DNA of 64,000 nucleotides from Schizochytrium sp. TIO01. Taxonomy: Eukaryota > Sar > Bigyra > Thraustochytrida > Thraustochytriidae. The stretch covers positions 2,144,001 to 2,208,000 of the forward strand of contig SMSO01000036.1 in NCBI GenBank assembly GCA_004764695.1. Direction: 5' to 3'. The position numbers and the translations under genes are program-made. Below are positions 19,388-29,504 of this stretch, in pieces (position 1 is the first letter of the stretch; every line of letters begins with the position of its first letter). The notes below the pieces were generated by a model. That model was given only the letters and a program-made list of their open reading frames with translations. It searched no databases and had not been told where the DNA came from.

Positions 19388-20570
19388 TTATGCTATGAAC
19401 TCAGCAAGAGGTGGAATCACGTCAAAGAAATCATCAGGCAGGTCTTCGCAGTCAATCATCTGTGGATATGTGTCGCTGAAAGCCTGCTCTGAGAGGGAGT
19501 TCTGCACTAGCTCTTTTGCCAGCCCCGGCGCAAGCAATTTTGCCTTATTTGCCAGCATCCGTAGGCACACGCAGTCTTCCGGAAGCTCGCGCCCGTCCGA
19601 CACATACACTGACAAACGATTTCCCACCAACAGCATGCGGCTCAGGGCTTCCCGAGACCAGTTTGCTCTGAGCACATTGTTGTATAGCGTTGCTGGACAG
19701 TGCGGCATGTAATACAAAGTCCTCAGTCCCTTTTTAAGCCCTGATCCGCTAACACTTACACTTTCAGCCACTCTGGGGCCATCTCCAGAACCTTTCTATA
19801 TGCCTTAACTTTGCGTGTGTGCAGTTACCCTTGCGAGATGCGGTTGTGGCATCAAATTCTTCTATATTGTCCTCATACTTTAATGCCTCATCCAACTTCG
19901 CGTCATCCCCATATCCTCTTCCGCCCATCTTTCCGACGGTGCTTCCTCCCTCGTCACCAAGTTTGGCCTCCTCGTTACCACTCTCCTTTCCTCCATTGCA
20001 TCTGCTCTCTTGGTCATGGTTTTCACCATCATCGCCATTCTCGACGCTATTTTCACAGTTCTCGTCAACATCATCCTCGTCGATGTCGGCAGCGTGGGCC
20101 CTCTCTGCAAGGGCTGCGTCGGATATGACGTGGATCCCTAGCGCACGAAGAACGGCATTGTCATGTTTGTCTGAGAGTGGGTCGAAGGCGTCTACAGCTG
20201 CATCGGGAAGCACCAAAGCAGCGTCGGCGCGAAGACTCTGTAAGAGTGCGAGTTGACGAGTCCCGTTGCAGGTCCAGACATGGCCGAGGCCAAGGCACAC
20301 TACACGGCCACAAGGGGGGCCTGAAGCCACCGCAGCGTTCCGCAGGGAGGTCGCAAATGCCTCTCTTCTTAGCGTCTCAGCGACGCGAGCCAGCGGAGCG
20401 CTAGCCTCTTGTGCCCATGTCTGGGCATCGAGGCCACTGAGTGGATCTTCGGCATGCTCTCCGAGGAGACGCTGCTCGGCAGCAGAGGCGCGAGGGTGAG
20501 CACGTGGGCGCGACTTCGTACGCCGTCCGCGCCTTCCGACGTACGTCCACTCGTCGGAGGTGTCCGCCAT
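19388..20570 (-). CDS. SRR1-domain protein, two exons
   Basis: The SRR1 domain (named for a plant light/clock regulator, also in fungi and animals where it affects heme-related regulation) is split over two frames. Exon 1 (20570-19829) has the start of the domain: VVCLGLGHVWTCNGTRQLALL, then a DPLSDKHDNAVLRALG segment. Exon 2 (19740-19388) has its end: TLYYMPHCPATLYNNVLRANW and MLLVGNRLSVYVSD. An 88-nt GT-AG intron (19741-19828) joins them in phase and gives 364 residues. The link between the halves is a long Asp/Glu/Gly/Asn-rich insert (about residues 165-240), unlike the compact family. The start is the ATG at 20570, three bases inside a longer open frame. A frameshift or pseudogene is possible but less simple, because a phase-correct intron exists. 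Confidence 0.75.
19741..19828 (-). other. Probable 88-nt intron in SRR1-type gene
   Basis: On the minus strand the donor is AAGG|GTAACT and the acceptor GCGGATCAG|GG. The two exons sum to 1095 nt, an exact multiple of three, and the join reads RKGLKKGLRTLYYMPHC. The pyrimidine tract before the acceptor is weak. Confidence 0.55.
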
Positions 20571-21714
20571 CACTGACGCTACTGCCTTAGAATGGCACTC
20601 TACAAATATGCGGAATCACGAGTTTATTGACTCGGACCCCAACACCCCCATTCCACACCAAGTTTCACGCATCCGACGCGGTGGCAGCAGAGCCAGATGC
20701 CAGGCCTGGGGTGCTGTGGATACGCCGTCCGAGTGTAGCGAGAGGGCTTCTACAGTGCGCCATGAGAGTGGCGAGCGATCGGAATTTCACATTGTCAAGA
20801 TTTCAAATGGCCTTTTTCTCTTTTCTCTTCTTCTTCTTTGTTCAAAGTTGTTCAAAGTTGTTCAAAGTTGTTCAAGGTTATTCAAAGTGTTTTCGACTTC
20901 GGCGCAGCAAACTCGAGACAGCGAGCGGCCGCTAGCGCTGCTGCTGCTGCTACGACTCTGACTGATAGTGCTGCTGGCTTCGCTGCTGCTGAAGTGCTGC
21001 TGAAGGCGGCGCATTGCGGCTTCTCGCTTTCCGGCCGACCGCCAGACTAGCGCTGGGCCGCATCAGCTTGACCGCCTGCCTGGCCGTCATCCAATCTTGG
21101 AACGAGCGATATCGAACACTGTTGCTCTCCACGCAGAGCCTTGAGAAAGCCACCTCTTCAGAGGCTAGGCTCCTGAAAGAGCGTATACAGGTCGAAATTA
21201 AGTCGTGAGGTCGAAGTGGTGCTGAGAAGGACGTGAGAGTTCTTATATATTGCAGTCGTAGGATATTACGCAGGACGGGAAGGGCGTGGCGCGTAGCGCG
21301 AACAGAAGTCTAGCTCAAAGGTTGTGTCTTTTATTGTTGTCCGCCAGATCTAACATCGTCGATCGTCCTGTGGTGTTTAGGATTTTCATTGAGAAGATCG
21401 CCTTGCTCGTAAGATATTTGGAGATCTGGTGTGAAACGTAGCTACACAAGGATTTTTAGTTGCCTTCGCAAGATTCATTTAGTCAAAATTTATCGTTACC
21501 TGTATATTTCTGTTCATCACACATAATTTAATAGCAGCTCTGGTGTTCCAGTCCAGGCGTAAGCAAGTGCAAGGAAGGAACAAATAAAATTTAACAGCAA
21601 CGACAACTGTGGGAAAACATTGGAGACTGTATCATTTCAGTTTGGTGACAGAAATCACATCAACAGGCAAATTAGGTAGAATAGAGTTTACAAGACAATC
21701 GTGAACTTGCCAGG
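20571..21714. other. Intergenic between divergent genes
   Basis: A 1.1-kb region between the SRR1-type gene and the PP4R1-like gene, likely to hold both promoters. It contains a 10-bp tandem repeat, GCT/CTG-rich patches (20935-21005) and no credible coding sequence. Confidence 0.55.
20841..20889. repeat. 10-bp tandem repeat, unit TTCAAAGTTG
   Basis: Three perfect copies of TTCAAAGTTG, then TTCAAGGTTA and TTCAAAGTG, lie in the divergent intergenic region. Confidence 0.9.
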
Positions 21715-23955
21715 ATGTGGGGTAATGATGATGACAATGATACTCTGACGCCGACCTTTGAGGACCTTGCGATCGATCCAGAGATGGATGACGTGACACG
21801 ATTGGAGAGGTTCTGCACAGGAAGCGTGGAGCTGCAAAGGCTTGTTCATGTGATGATGCTTAGCGACACAGCACAAATGGCAGGGTTTAAAACTGCCAAA
21901 GCAAGGCTCTTTCCCCTTGCCAAGAGGATTTGCAGAGACCAAGAGTTTGTAGTCCGGCAGAATCTGGCTGTACAGCTCTCAGCTATGTGCCAGTTCTGTC
22001 ATGAAGAAGGCACGCCCGATGCCTATAAGGCTATGATTGGTATCCTCTTACCGAATTTTCGTGTTCTCGTCGCTGACAATGTAGACGAGGTCCGCGAGGC
22101 AGCTAGTATCCATCTCATCAAGTCTGCGGCGTTCGTGCGGGAAGAGGATCTCATGGAACATGTGCTTAGCATTGTGTTAGAACTTGCCCACGATGAATCT
22201 GACGAAAACCTTCGTGTCACTGCTGCAGGTCTCATGAATGGTCTGTCCCCTCGATTCGGTCCTGAGCTATGTGTACAGTTTGTTGTCGCAGAGCTTGTCT
22301 CGCTTTCGCAGGACCCAAACTTCAAAGTCCGCAAGGCCGTTGCCCTGAGCATGGATAAAATTATGCGAGTTGCACAATCTTGCCACACACGCCTACTTCC
22401 GGCCTACGAACGTCTTAGCAAGGACTCGATCTGGGGTGTTCGCAAAGCCTGCGCAGACTCATTGGCGCTTCTTGCGGAAAGCCTTGACGAGTCGGTGCGA
22501 GTGCAGCGCCTATTGCCTCTCATGCGTCGATTTGTACGCGACAACTCAAAATGGGTGCGCGGTGCCCTCTCACAACGTCTTGGACGTTTTATTGCAAGCC
22601 TACCAGATGACCAGATCACAGACGAGGTTCTAGACCTTTACTTGGGGATGACTGACATTCATTCATCAACTTGCTGGATCAACTCTAATCTTCCGGCCAA
22701 TGAAGCAGGCTCTAATAACAGTGGTGGCTTGGCCAATGCGCACTATACTTTGGCTGCGCCAATGGGGGGCGCTCGCGGAGGACCGCCAGAAGGCGTCCTT
22801 GTGGGTGGCCAAAACGCCCCAAATGACTTTGCGAACAATATTATGTATTGCTGTGCTTATAGCTTTCCAGCAGTGGTGCTCAAGGCAGGTGCAGCACGTT
22901 GGGGGAAACTCCAGCCAGCGTTCTATACATTGATTAACTGCGACAATCAACTTGTGCGCCGCGTGATGGCTTATTCTTTGCACGAACTCGCCCAAATTTT
23001 AGGTCCTGCATATACAGAGGATGATCTCTTTCCTGTTTTTATGACATTTTTACGAGACGTCGAACAAGTCAAGACTGGTGTGCTTCTTTCTATTGCTAAA
23101 CTCTTTGCGTGCCTTCCAGAACGCTCTCGCGAGTCACGCGTGCAGATTCTTATTGATGTTTTTGATGAGTCATCAGCCCGAAACCGCAGTGCATCCATGA
23201 CGATTCACGAACTTACAGCAAATGCTATGGGTGCTGTCGCACCTGGCCCTGTTGCAAATCTGACAGGGTCTACCAACCGCTGGCGCTTCCGTAGAATTAT
23301 CGCCAGTACTTTAGCAGACTTTGTCACAATTCTCAGCGTTCAAACTGTCTTTTCATACATTGTACCGCTTGGCATGAAGCTGTTGCATGATGATGTCCAC
23401 GAGGTACGAGAGGCTGCGCAAGACATGGTTGGCCCATGTCTGCGCCGTTTGCGAGAGGCAGATGAGAATAATAACTACCAAACCTACCAAGACCTTCTGC
23501 TCCGTTTGGCCAGAGGCTCATACTTTGCGGATCGCCAACATTACATTTGGATATGTACTAAACTGGCGCTTTCCTACGACTTCTGTTCCGAATTGACTCC
23601 AGTTCTGGTAGATCCCTTTGTGGCTATGGCTTCGGATGCTGTGCCAAATGTTCGTCTGGCTTACGCTCGTGCTCTCCAAGATATTCTCATGTCCTCAAAC
23701 ACGCCGCCACCACCTTCTCTAGACAATGCTACAGATGCAGAAGACAATCAGAAAGAGGATGATATTACGGATAACGTAGCAATTACTGCTTCCAAGGAAG
23801 CTATAAATTCTTCTGTGGCGGGCGATGGTTCCACAGAGAAGAAATTGCTTGAACGTTTTCCTTCTTTGTTACTGTCCCTCGATACGCTTGTTCGCGACGG
23901 TGATCGAGAGGTGGTGAGGACAGCTCAGAATATTCGCACGCTAGTCCTGTCATAA
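21715..23955 (+). CDS. PP4R1-like HEAT-repeat phosphatase regulatory subunit
   Basis: A 746-residue protein made of helical HEAT repeats, closest by eye to PPP4R1, the scaffold/regulatory subunit of protein phosphatase 4, and more distantly to the PP2A A subunit. Typical repeat cores are VRQNLAVQLSAMCQF, VREAASIHLIKSAAF, VRKAVALSMDKIM, WGVRKACADSLALLAES and WVRGALSQRLGRFIASL, followed by a second block from about residue 380 and a third from about 530. A Gly/Pro-rich insert (about 345-370) separates the first two blocks. An acidic, Ser/Thr-rich loop lies near the C-terminus (about 665-705). The N-terminal acidic MWGNDDDNDT is unusual but the ATG at 21715 is the first in frame. PP2A A subunits are shorter (about 590 residues), which favours PP4R1. 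Confidence 0.8.
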   Translation: MWGNDDDNDTLTPTFEDLAIDPEMDDVTRLERFCTGSVELQRLVHVMMLSDTAQMAGFKTAKARLFPLAKRICRDQEFVVRQNLAVQLSAMCQFCHEEGTPDAYKAMIGILLPNFRVLVADNVDEVREAASIHLIKSAAFVREEDLMEHVLSIVLELAHDESDENLRVTAAGLMNGLSPRFGPELCVQFVVAELVSLSQDPNFKVRKAVALSMDKIMRVAQSCHTRLLPAYERLSKDSIWGVRKACADSLALLAESLDESVRVQRLLPLMRRFVRDNSKWVRGALSQRLGRFIASLPDDQITDEVLDLYLGMTDIHSSTCWINSNLPANEAGSNNSGGLANAHYTLAAPMGGARGGPPEGVLVGGQNAPNDFANNIMYCCAYSFPAVVLKAGAARWGKLQPAFYTLINCDNQLVRRVMAYSLHELAQILGPAYTEDDLFPVFMTFLRDVEQVKTGVLLSIAKLFACLPERSRESRVQILIDVFDESSARNRSASMTIHELTANAMGAVAPGPVANLTGSTNRWRFRRIIASTLADFVTILSVQTVFSYIVPLGMKLLHDDVHEVREAAQDMVGPCLRRLREADENNNYQTYQDLLLRLARGSYFADRQHYIWICTKLALSYDFCSELTPVLVDPFVAMASDAVPNVRLAYARALQDILMSSNTPPPPSLDNATDAEDNQKEDDITDNVAITASKEAINSSVAGDGSTEKKLLERFPSLLLSLDTLVRDGDREVVRTAQNIRTLVLS

Positions 23956-25881
23956 TGTCGGCTGCAAGCAGGCCTATTTTGCTTACTTCTCGTTTTTCAT
24001 TCTTTATTTTTCTTTTCTTTTTCTCTTTTTGATATTCGTTGTGTACTTCAAGGATTTCTGCACACAGCCATTTGCTTCGACTATAATGAGTGTTGCATAT
24101 AGAGGGCGAGGGTGTGTCTTGCACATTATTGCTACTAATTTCAACAATGGTACTAATTGCGATAACACATCCGCTTCGGTCCAGTAAATTTTATAGCATT
24201 TTATTTGAACGAAAACTCCTTTTCGAACACCGTGACCAGTAGCACTAGATGACCAGGAGTATTAGATGCAAATGCAAATGGAAACTAAGGAAGTCAAAAG
24301 CTATTCGTTATTTTATTATCCTGCCTCTAAGGTTAATTATTACATCTTGCTACGCAGAACTGTGGTTAGAGTCTATCTCTAAACGCCGGGTTTAGAAGTT
24401 CTTTGTTTTGTACTAAAGGTAGTTGATCGTTTTAAGACACTGAGAAATAGCTAGATCCAACCGACCATTGCGCTGTTTTTCTCATTTAATAAAAGTAGAA
24501 AAGCTGCGCACCATTGCATGACAACTGATTCGACTCAGTGACTCCTAATCTTTGACCTACCAACGCATAAAATTTTAAAAATAGCCTAATAATCTATTTT
24601 TCCAAAGTTTGATTCTCTTTGCAACTTCAACTCGAAGCAAAGGTTGTAAAAGCTAAATCGATCCAGCATCCAAGTGTTCAACACGACTCCAGGAAATACT
24701 GTATCATAACGCAATCAGTTATAGTCATAGTAGCTGCGAGTGCAAAAGATTTTATAGTAATTTGCACGTTTGCCGAGATTGAAAGACCATTGCGTCATTG
24801 CGTATAATAAAAAGTTTTCGTTCGTCCAAGTCAAGTTATCTTTGCTATTTTCTATTTCATGCAACAAAGAAAAGTCAATGCCAAACAGACCTTTCACACT
24901 GATTAGCCAGAGGCATTTCGCATGTTTGTTGGAAGATACTTGGCAACATATGCCTTATCTGTTGCTGTGGAATTCACCGGAAACAAGTCTACCACCTACT
25001 CCATTTTTATTTTTTTAATATTCTTTTAATTCTATTATGATGTTAATTTACTACGTAGTACTTTTTCCTACAATCATACAGAGTACATTAGCTTAACGAA
25101 TAAACTAATAGGAGTATGTCCAAGCTTACCAATTGCGACAGCATATTCAAAGTGTGCCAATGTTTGCACGTCTCCATCTTAAGATCTACTCCATGTTTAC
25201 TTTCTAGAATTGATAGAGGTTCCTTTAAGATGAACAATAAGCAGGAGGGTTTAAACCCTACTTCTGACCCTTTCACACAGCGCGAATAATATCAAAGGCG
25301 AAATTATGTTTTGATACTCTCTTATTTTTTTTTGAGAGTGTGAAAAATCATCTTGTAGGTTTTACCCATAATTAAAGTTGATCTATGGTGCTCTAGCGCC
25401 TGCGCAAATATAAAAAAGAAGAAAAGGCCAATCAAAGATATACATAACCTGGGCAGTTTTCAACGCATCCACATAGCTAGTAGAGGCGTTTTTTGTATTT
25501 TGTTTTTTTAAATGTCGCCTTCAAAGCTCTTCCCGACCCCTGCTAATCTACGATTAGATTCACTCCCAACACCACAAGTATTTGAAGTGTTAATTTTTAC
25601 CATAACTTTCGAGTATATTAATGTTTCCCCAATATAAAGATAGAGAAACCTTTGATATTGGCATAAACTCTTTAATAATGTGTGCCGAATGACGAATAAT
25701 AAGACTGCATGAATTTAGACTGAAGTTTTTTTATTCTTACGTTTTCGCAAAGCAAACCCGAAAGTCTAGATCATCGGCATTCGTAAAAAAAATAACACGG
25801 GTCAAACATTAACATATTGTATACTCTGTGTAGTTGTATGTTTTGATCAATTCTTTAGTAGGTTTTAAAATCAAGTTCAAC
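23956..25881. other. Intergenic, 1.9 kb, AT-rich
   Basis: No gene is recognised. It contains many short A/T runs and only chance-length open frames. The region just before 25882 should hold the promoter of the dehydrogenase gene. Confidence 0.6.
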
Positions 25882-26940
25882 ATGGAATTTATGTGCCTCG
25901 AAAACAATGGCCTTCTTCTAGCCGCGGCAGCACTCTTCGTAGCGCGAAGTGCCGGAGTGTCTTTACTCCGTGGAAAAATCACTGGTTTAACGCCAACGCT
26001 TCTTGGCATTGCCTGTGTCATTTTTCTTCATATATCAAGACCCACCTTTGAAGTGCCAGTCCCTGCTGAGAGCAGCGTTCTTGTAACTGGAGCAAGCCGT
26101 GGACTTGGAACTGCTGTCGTACAGGCTTATGCTGACCAAGGATTCCTTGTGTATGCTGGCGTTCGATCTGAGAGCGATGGTAGGAAGGTTGCAGAAGAAG
26201 GCCGTGTAGTACCGATTCTTCTCGATGTCACTAAGCCTGAACAAGTCGCTGCTGCTCGAGATAAAATTGCCGCCGACAAGACTCGCAAGCTCATCGCAGT
26301 GGTTGGCAATGCTGGCATTTTGGGCCCTGTGCGCCCTGCAGAGCTTGTCAGCCTTGACGAGTATCGGTGGATTTCGGATATCAACTACCTCGGAAATGTG
26401 AACTTGGCCCACTATTTTGGTCCTCTTCTCCGTAAAAGTGGTGGTCGCTTTATCATGTCTAGCTCTGTACTTGCAAACGCCGTCATGCCTTTCTATGCAG
26501 GGTATCAGGCCTCAAAGGTGGCTTGTGAGGTATTCCTTGAGACTTTTCGCAGAGAAAACCTCAAGATGGGAACCCCTGTAGCAGTGTCGTTGATTCGCAT
26601 TGGGCTTACCAAAACGGACATGGTAACTGGCTGGACTGATCCTGTGGCCCCCAAATCTCCTTCTGATTTCAATGTAACAATGCCCCAGGACGACTTGGCG
26701 TTTAGCTGGTATATTGAAAACTTTGACGACATGCAAGAGAAGCTGAGGACCACAACAGAGCAACATGCTGTCCCTGTGGAAGACGTTCAACCTGCATTTA
26801 TTGATGCACTTATGTCTTCCAATCCTCTGACACGATACTATATTATGCCGGAACACAAGGTTCTCAGCTTTTTTATCCAGCTTCTTCCGGATCACATTAT
26901 CGATATGCTTTATGCTCTATCTTTCTACACTAAAGTCTAA
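25882..26940 (+). CDS. Membrane-anchored short-chain dehydrogenase/reductase
   Basis: A 352-residue NAD(P)-dependent oxidoreductase of the classical SDR family. Two hydrophobic helices at the N-terminus (about residues 9-27 and 35-51) anchor it, probably in the ER. The Rossmann core follows: TGASRGLG (69-76) binds the dinucleotide, LLDVTK is the adenine-side Asp, NAG (in VVGNAGILG) stabilises the fold, SSS holds the catalytic Ser and YQASK the Tyr-Lys pair. A C-terminal hydrophobic stretch ends the protein. The layout resembles membrane SDRs acting on sterols, retinoids or fatty acyl derivatives (11-beta-HSD and retinol dehydrogenase types), but the substrate cannot be read from sequence. The ATG at 25882 was chosen because the 16 codons before it have no ATG. 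Confidence 0.85.
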   Translation: MEFMCLENNGLLLAAAALFVARSAGVSLLRGKITGLTPTLLGIACVIFLHISRPTFEVPVPAESSVLVTGASRGLGTAVVQAYADQGFLVYAGVRSESDGRKVAEEGRVVPILLDVTKPEQVAAARDKIAADKTRKLIAVVGNAGILGPVRPAELVSLDEYRWISDINYLGNVNLAHYFGPLLRKSGGRFIMSSSVLANAVMPFYAGYQASKVACEVFLETFRRENLKMGTPVAVSLIRIGLTKTDMVTGWTDPVAPKSPSDFNVTMPQDDLAFSWYIENFDDMQEKLRTTTEQHAVPVEDVQPAFIDALMSSNPLTRYYIMPEHKVLSFFIQLLPDHIIDMLYALSFYTKV

Positions 26941-28137
26941 GCAAAATTAGTATATATAAATCAATTATGTTTCGACACAACTATTACATAGGGGCGTTTA
27001 GGAAAAGTCCTAAACTCCCCATTCAGAAGCGCTCCTGAAATAAAATTCCAAGGTAGGAGAGGCCCCATCCCTCATTCAGAAAATTTGGAAAGAATATAGA
27101 ATATCGTCTGTTTTAAGGTTAATATATACAGAAACGACGTAATTTTGCAAATCCATAGTAAAGATTACCTTTTCGTATTTAGTAACACACACAGAAACAC
27201 TTTTCAGTTCTTTCCTAAGGCAAATGGAATTGTCATGTCGTCAGCTACTTAGTTGGCTTGTATTTTCTGCGTGTTGCATAAATCGAGTTTTCGTCGGCTG
27301 AATCACTTCGAAAACCGCAGAATGCACATATATTAATTATTTATTTTTCTAACCTTCTGGGACAGCAATCTCTGCTCCCACCCTCTCGTAATACTTAGTT
27401 TGGGTCACCTGAATTCCATCTCTCCGACCAATCTACTAAGCTAGCTATAAAAGCTTCTATCAAAAGCTCTAAGATTCAGTCTAGATAACACTTCGTTCCG
27501 GTTTTTGCATTTTTTCATTTTTTCATTTTATTTATTTATTTATTTATAGTACCTTTCAATTAAAATAATAAAATACTGGTAGTCTGAAATTGTATCGACT
27601 TGTGCTTGAGAACCAGAGTTGCCAGTCCAACCATTGCCAACTCGTGTTTTGGACTCGCTTCCCATGCATTGGCTTCATCCCATGATAAATTGCGAGCAGG
27701 GCTCGTACCTTAGCGGCAGTCAAAGTCATGGCCATTTTTAGACTACTTGGGACATTGAATTTCGCTGGCTCTAAAGAGCATGGTGTAGACTCTTATAATT
27801 TCGTATAGTTATTTATCAAGGACAAAGCTCTGGTGTACTAGCGCTGAATGATGGGCGTGGATTCAGAGTATCTGATGACCACTGTGGCATCCTTGTCAAT
27901 TTGCTCAAACTGGAGCTTATAGCAACAAAATTAAATTAAGAAAGAAGAACCAGCGATGTAATTATTACTTCAAATATAGATCATTCTTAAACGCTGCAAT
28001 TGAAGTTCACGAGAACTAGTCGGAGAAGCAAAACTGCAACTCGAAAATCCTCAATCGAAAGGAAGACAATCAAGAAATCAAGCATTCATCAAGGAATAAT
28101 TGAAGCAACGTAAAGACGATAAGCAAGAAGGATAACA
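26941..28137. other. Intergenic, 1.2 kb
   Basis: It contains the dehydrogenase 3' UTR with a strong hairpin and an AATAAA at 27039-27044, then AT-rich sequence with TTTA repeats (27530-27547). No coding sequence was seen. Confidence 0.6.
26991..27020 (+). other. Strong 13-bp hairpin in dehydrogenase 3' UTR
   Basis: Arms at 26991-27003 and 27008-27020 pair over 13 positions with a single mismatch and a four-base loop (AAAG). It begins 51 bases after the stop codon and lies upstream of AATAAA at 27039, so it should be in the mature mRNA. Confidence 0.8.
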
Positions 28138-29325
28138 ATGATGATGAGCTCTATCGCAGCGATTATCATGATGCTTGCTCTTGGCTCAGCATCTGGTACA
28201 CCTTGCGAAGTAACCTCCTCAACTTACTGTGCAAGTTGGATTATGAACCCAGGCGAAGAATATTCATCTGCGCCCTTCCTGGATCATATTCTAACTGACG
28301 TTCAGTCCATAGATATTGATGGCGACTACCTTCGTGTAGTTGCATCTGGAATTCCCAAGTTTGAGACACTTATTACAAACGAGGTATATGATACCCTAGA
28401 GTCTCGTCCAAAGGCGTCTAGCGACTTCCCAAATGGCATTCCCATTGTTCAAGTTGGGGATGAAGTTTCCTGGGGTACTAGTGTTGGTTATCAAGGAAGT
28501 CATGGTTGCGCTGATGGTTCGAGTGGGTATTGGCCGACAGGTCCAAGCTGCCCTGCTGGCGATAACAATAAGACAACCTACCTACCTTTACAGCCTCGAA
28601 AGACCTTCAAAAGGTGCTACCAGCCTATGGGGTCGATTGGACTATTTTCCAATGGTGTAAATTTCTTCGGGTATCTTGACGGTACAAGTTACAATGATGA
28701 GAGCATATGGAATAGCCTTGCCGTCAAATTTGAAGTTTACGATGTTGATATCAATGGCGGGCACGCCACAAATTACGGGCAATATCATATCCACGGTACG
28801 ACAAACATGCTCCCTGTTCTAAAAGGTGAGAATGGCACTGACCAGAAGAGCTCGGTGTGGGGTTTTGCTGCTGATGGCTATCCAATTCTAGGCCCTTATG
28901 TGAAAGATGGGGTTGTAGCTCAGTCTTGCTGGAAAGCTCGTGATTACTTTGACCCGGCCAAAGGAGGTTGTGGCTTTACAGGTGAGCGTACGTGTGTTCT
29001 GGTGGATATGTTCAATGTGTCTAAAGGCACAGTAGAAATCGATTTGATCGGACCCAATGTTACTACGACGGTGACTACGCAGTCAGACAACACGATTTCC
29101 AGTGAATCTGGCATTTACCTTGAGGACTATTACTATGACGCTTCCTGCACAGAGCAGGGTAATGAATATTTGGACGAGCATAATGGGCGTGTTGATCCCA
29201 AATTGGGCTATGTATATCATATGACCTCAGCTTTTCCTTACAATGTAGGTCCCACTTTCAGGGGCAAACTTCACTCTAATGGTCTTGTGGCCTCTTGTCA
29301 GACAACAACAACCTCAACCAACTAG
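28138..29325 (+). CDS. Secreted YHYH-domain protein
   Basis: A 395-residue protein with a clear signal peptide (about residues 1-20, hydrophobic core AAIIMMLALG, cleavage near SASG). The body fits the YHYH family, named for a Tyr-His-Tyr-His motif. Here it reads YHIHG (216-220), so the second Tyr is Ile. The usual companion block follows: SSVWGFAADGYPILGPYV. Several Cys pairs and N-x-S/T sites agree with secretion. Function of the family is not established; the clustered His suggest metal binding, which is inference. The start has three ATG codons in a row and the first is taken. AATAAA at 29435-29440 is a likely polyadenylation signal. Confidence 0.85.
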   Translation: MMMSSIAAIIMMLALGSASGTPCEVTSSTYCASWIMNPGEEYSSAPFLDHILTDVQSIDIDGDYLRVVASGIPKFETLITNEVYDTLESRPKASSDFPNGIPIVQVGDEVSWGTSVGYQGSHGCADGSSGYWPTGPSCPAGDNNKTTYLPLQPRKTFKRCYQPMGSIGLFSNGVNFFGYLDGTSYNDESIWNSLAVKFEVYDVDINGGHATNYGQYHIHGTTNMLPVLKGENGTDQKSSVWGFAADGYPILGPYVKDGVVAQSCWKARDYFDPAKGGCGFTGERTCVLVDMFNVSKGTVEIDLIGPNVTTTVTTQSDNTISSESGIYLEDYYYDASCTEQGNEYLDEHNGRVDPKLGYVYHMTSAFPYNVGPTFRGKLHSNGLVASCQTTTTSTN

Positions 29326-29434
29326 ATGCTGCTAAAGAATTAGCTACGGTCTAATGACAGGATCTATTTTTAGACCTCTTCTTCAGGAATCTTCCTTTTC
29401 AAGATCGACAAGTTTGCAACGAAGAGGGAAGAAG

Positions 29435-29440
29435 AATAAA
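29435..29440 (+). promoter_or_regulatory. AATAAA polyadenylation signal
   Basis: It lies 110 bases after the stop codon of the YHYH gene and 65 bases before the end of the facing gene. Confidence 0.4.
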
Positions 29441-29504
29441 ATTTCTAGGCAGTACTAAATATATCGAAGTAACCCATTTTAGCTTGGAAAGAAACTAGAA
29501 TTGT

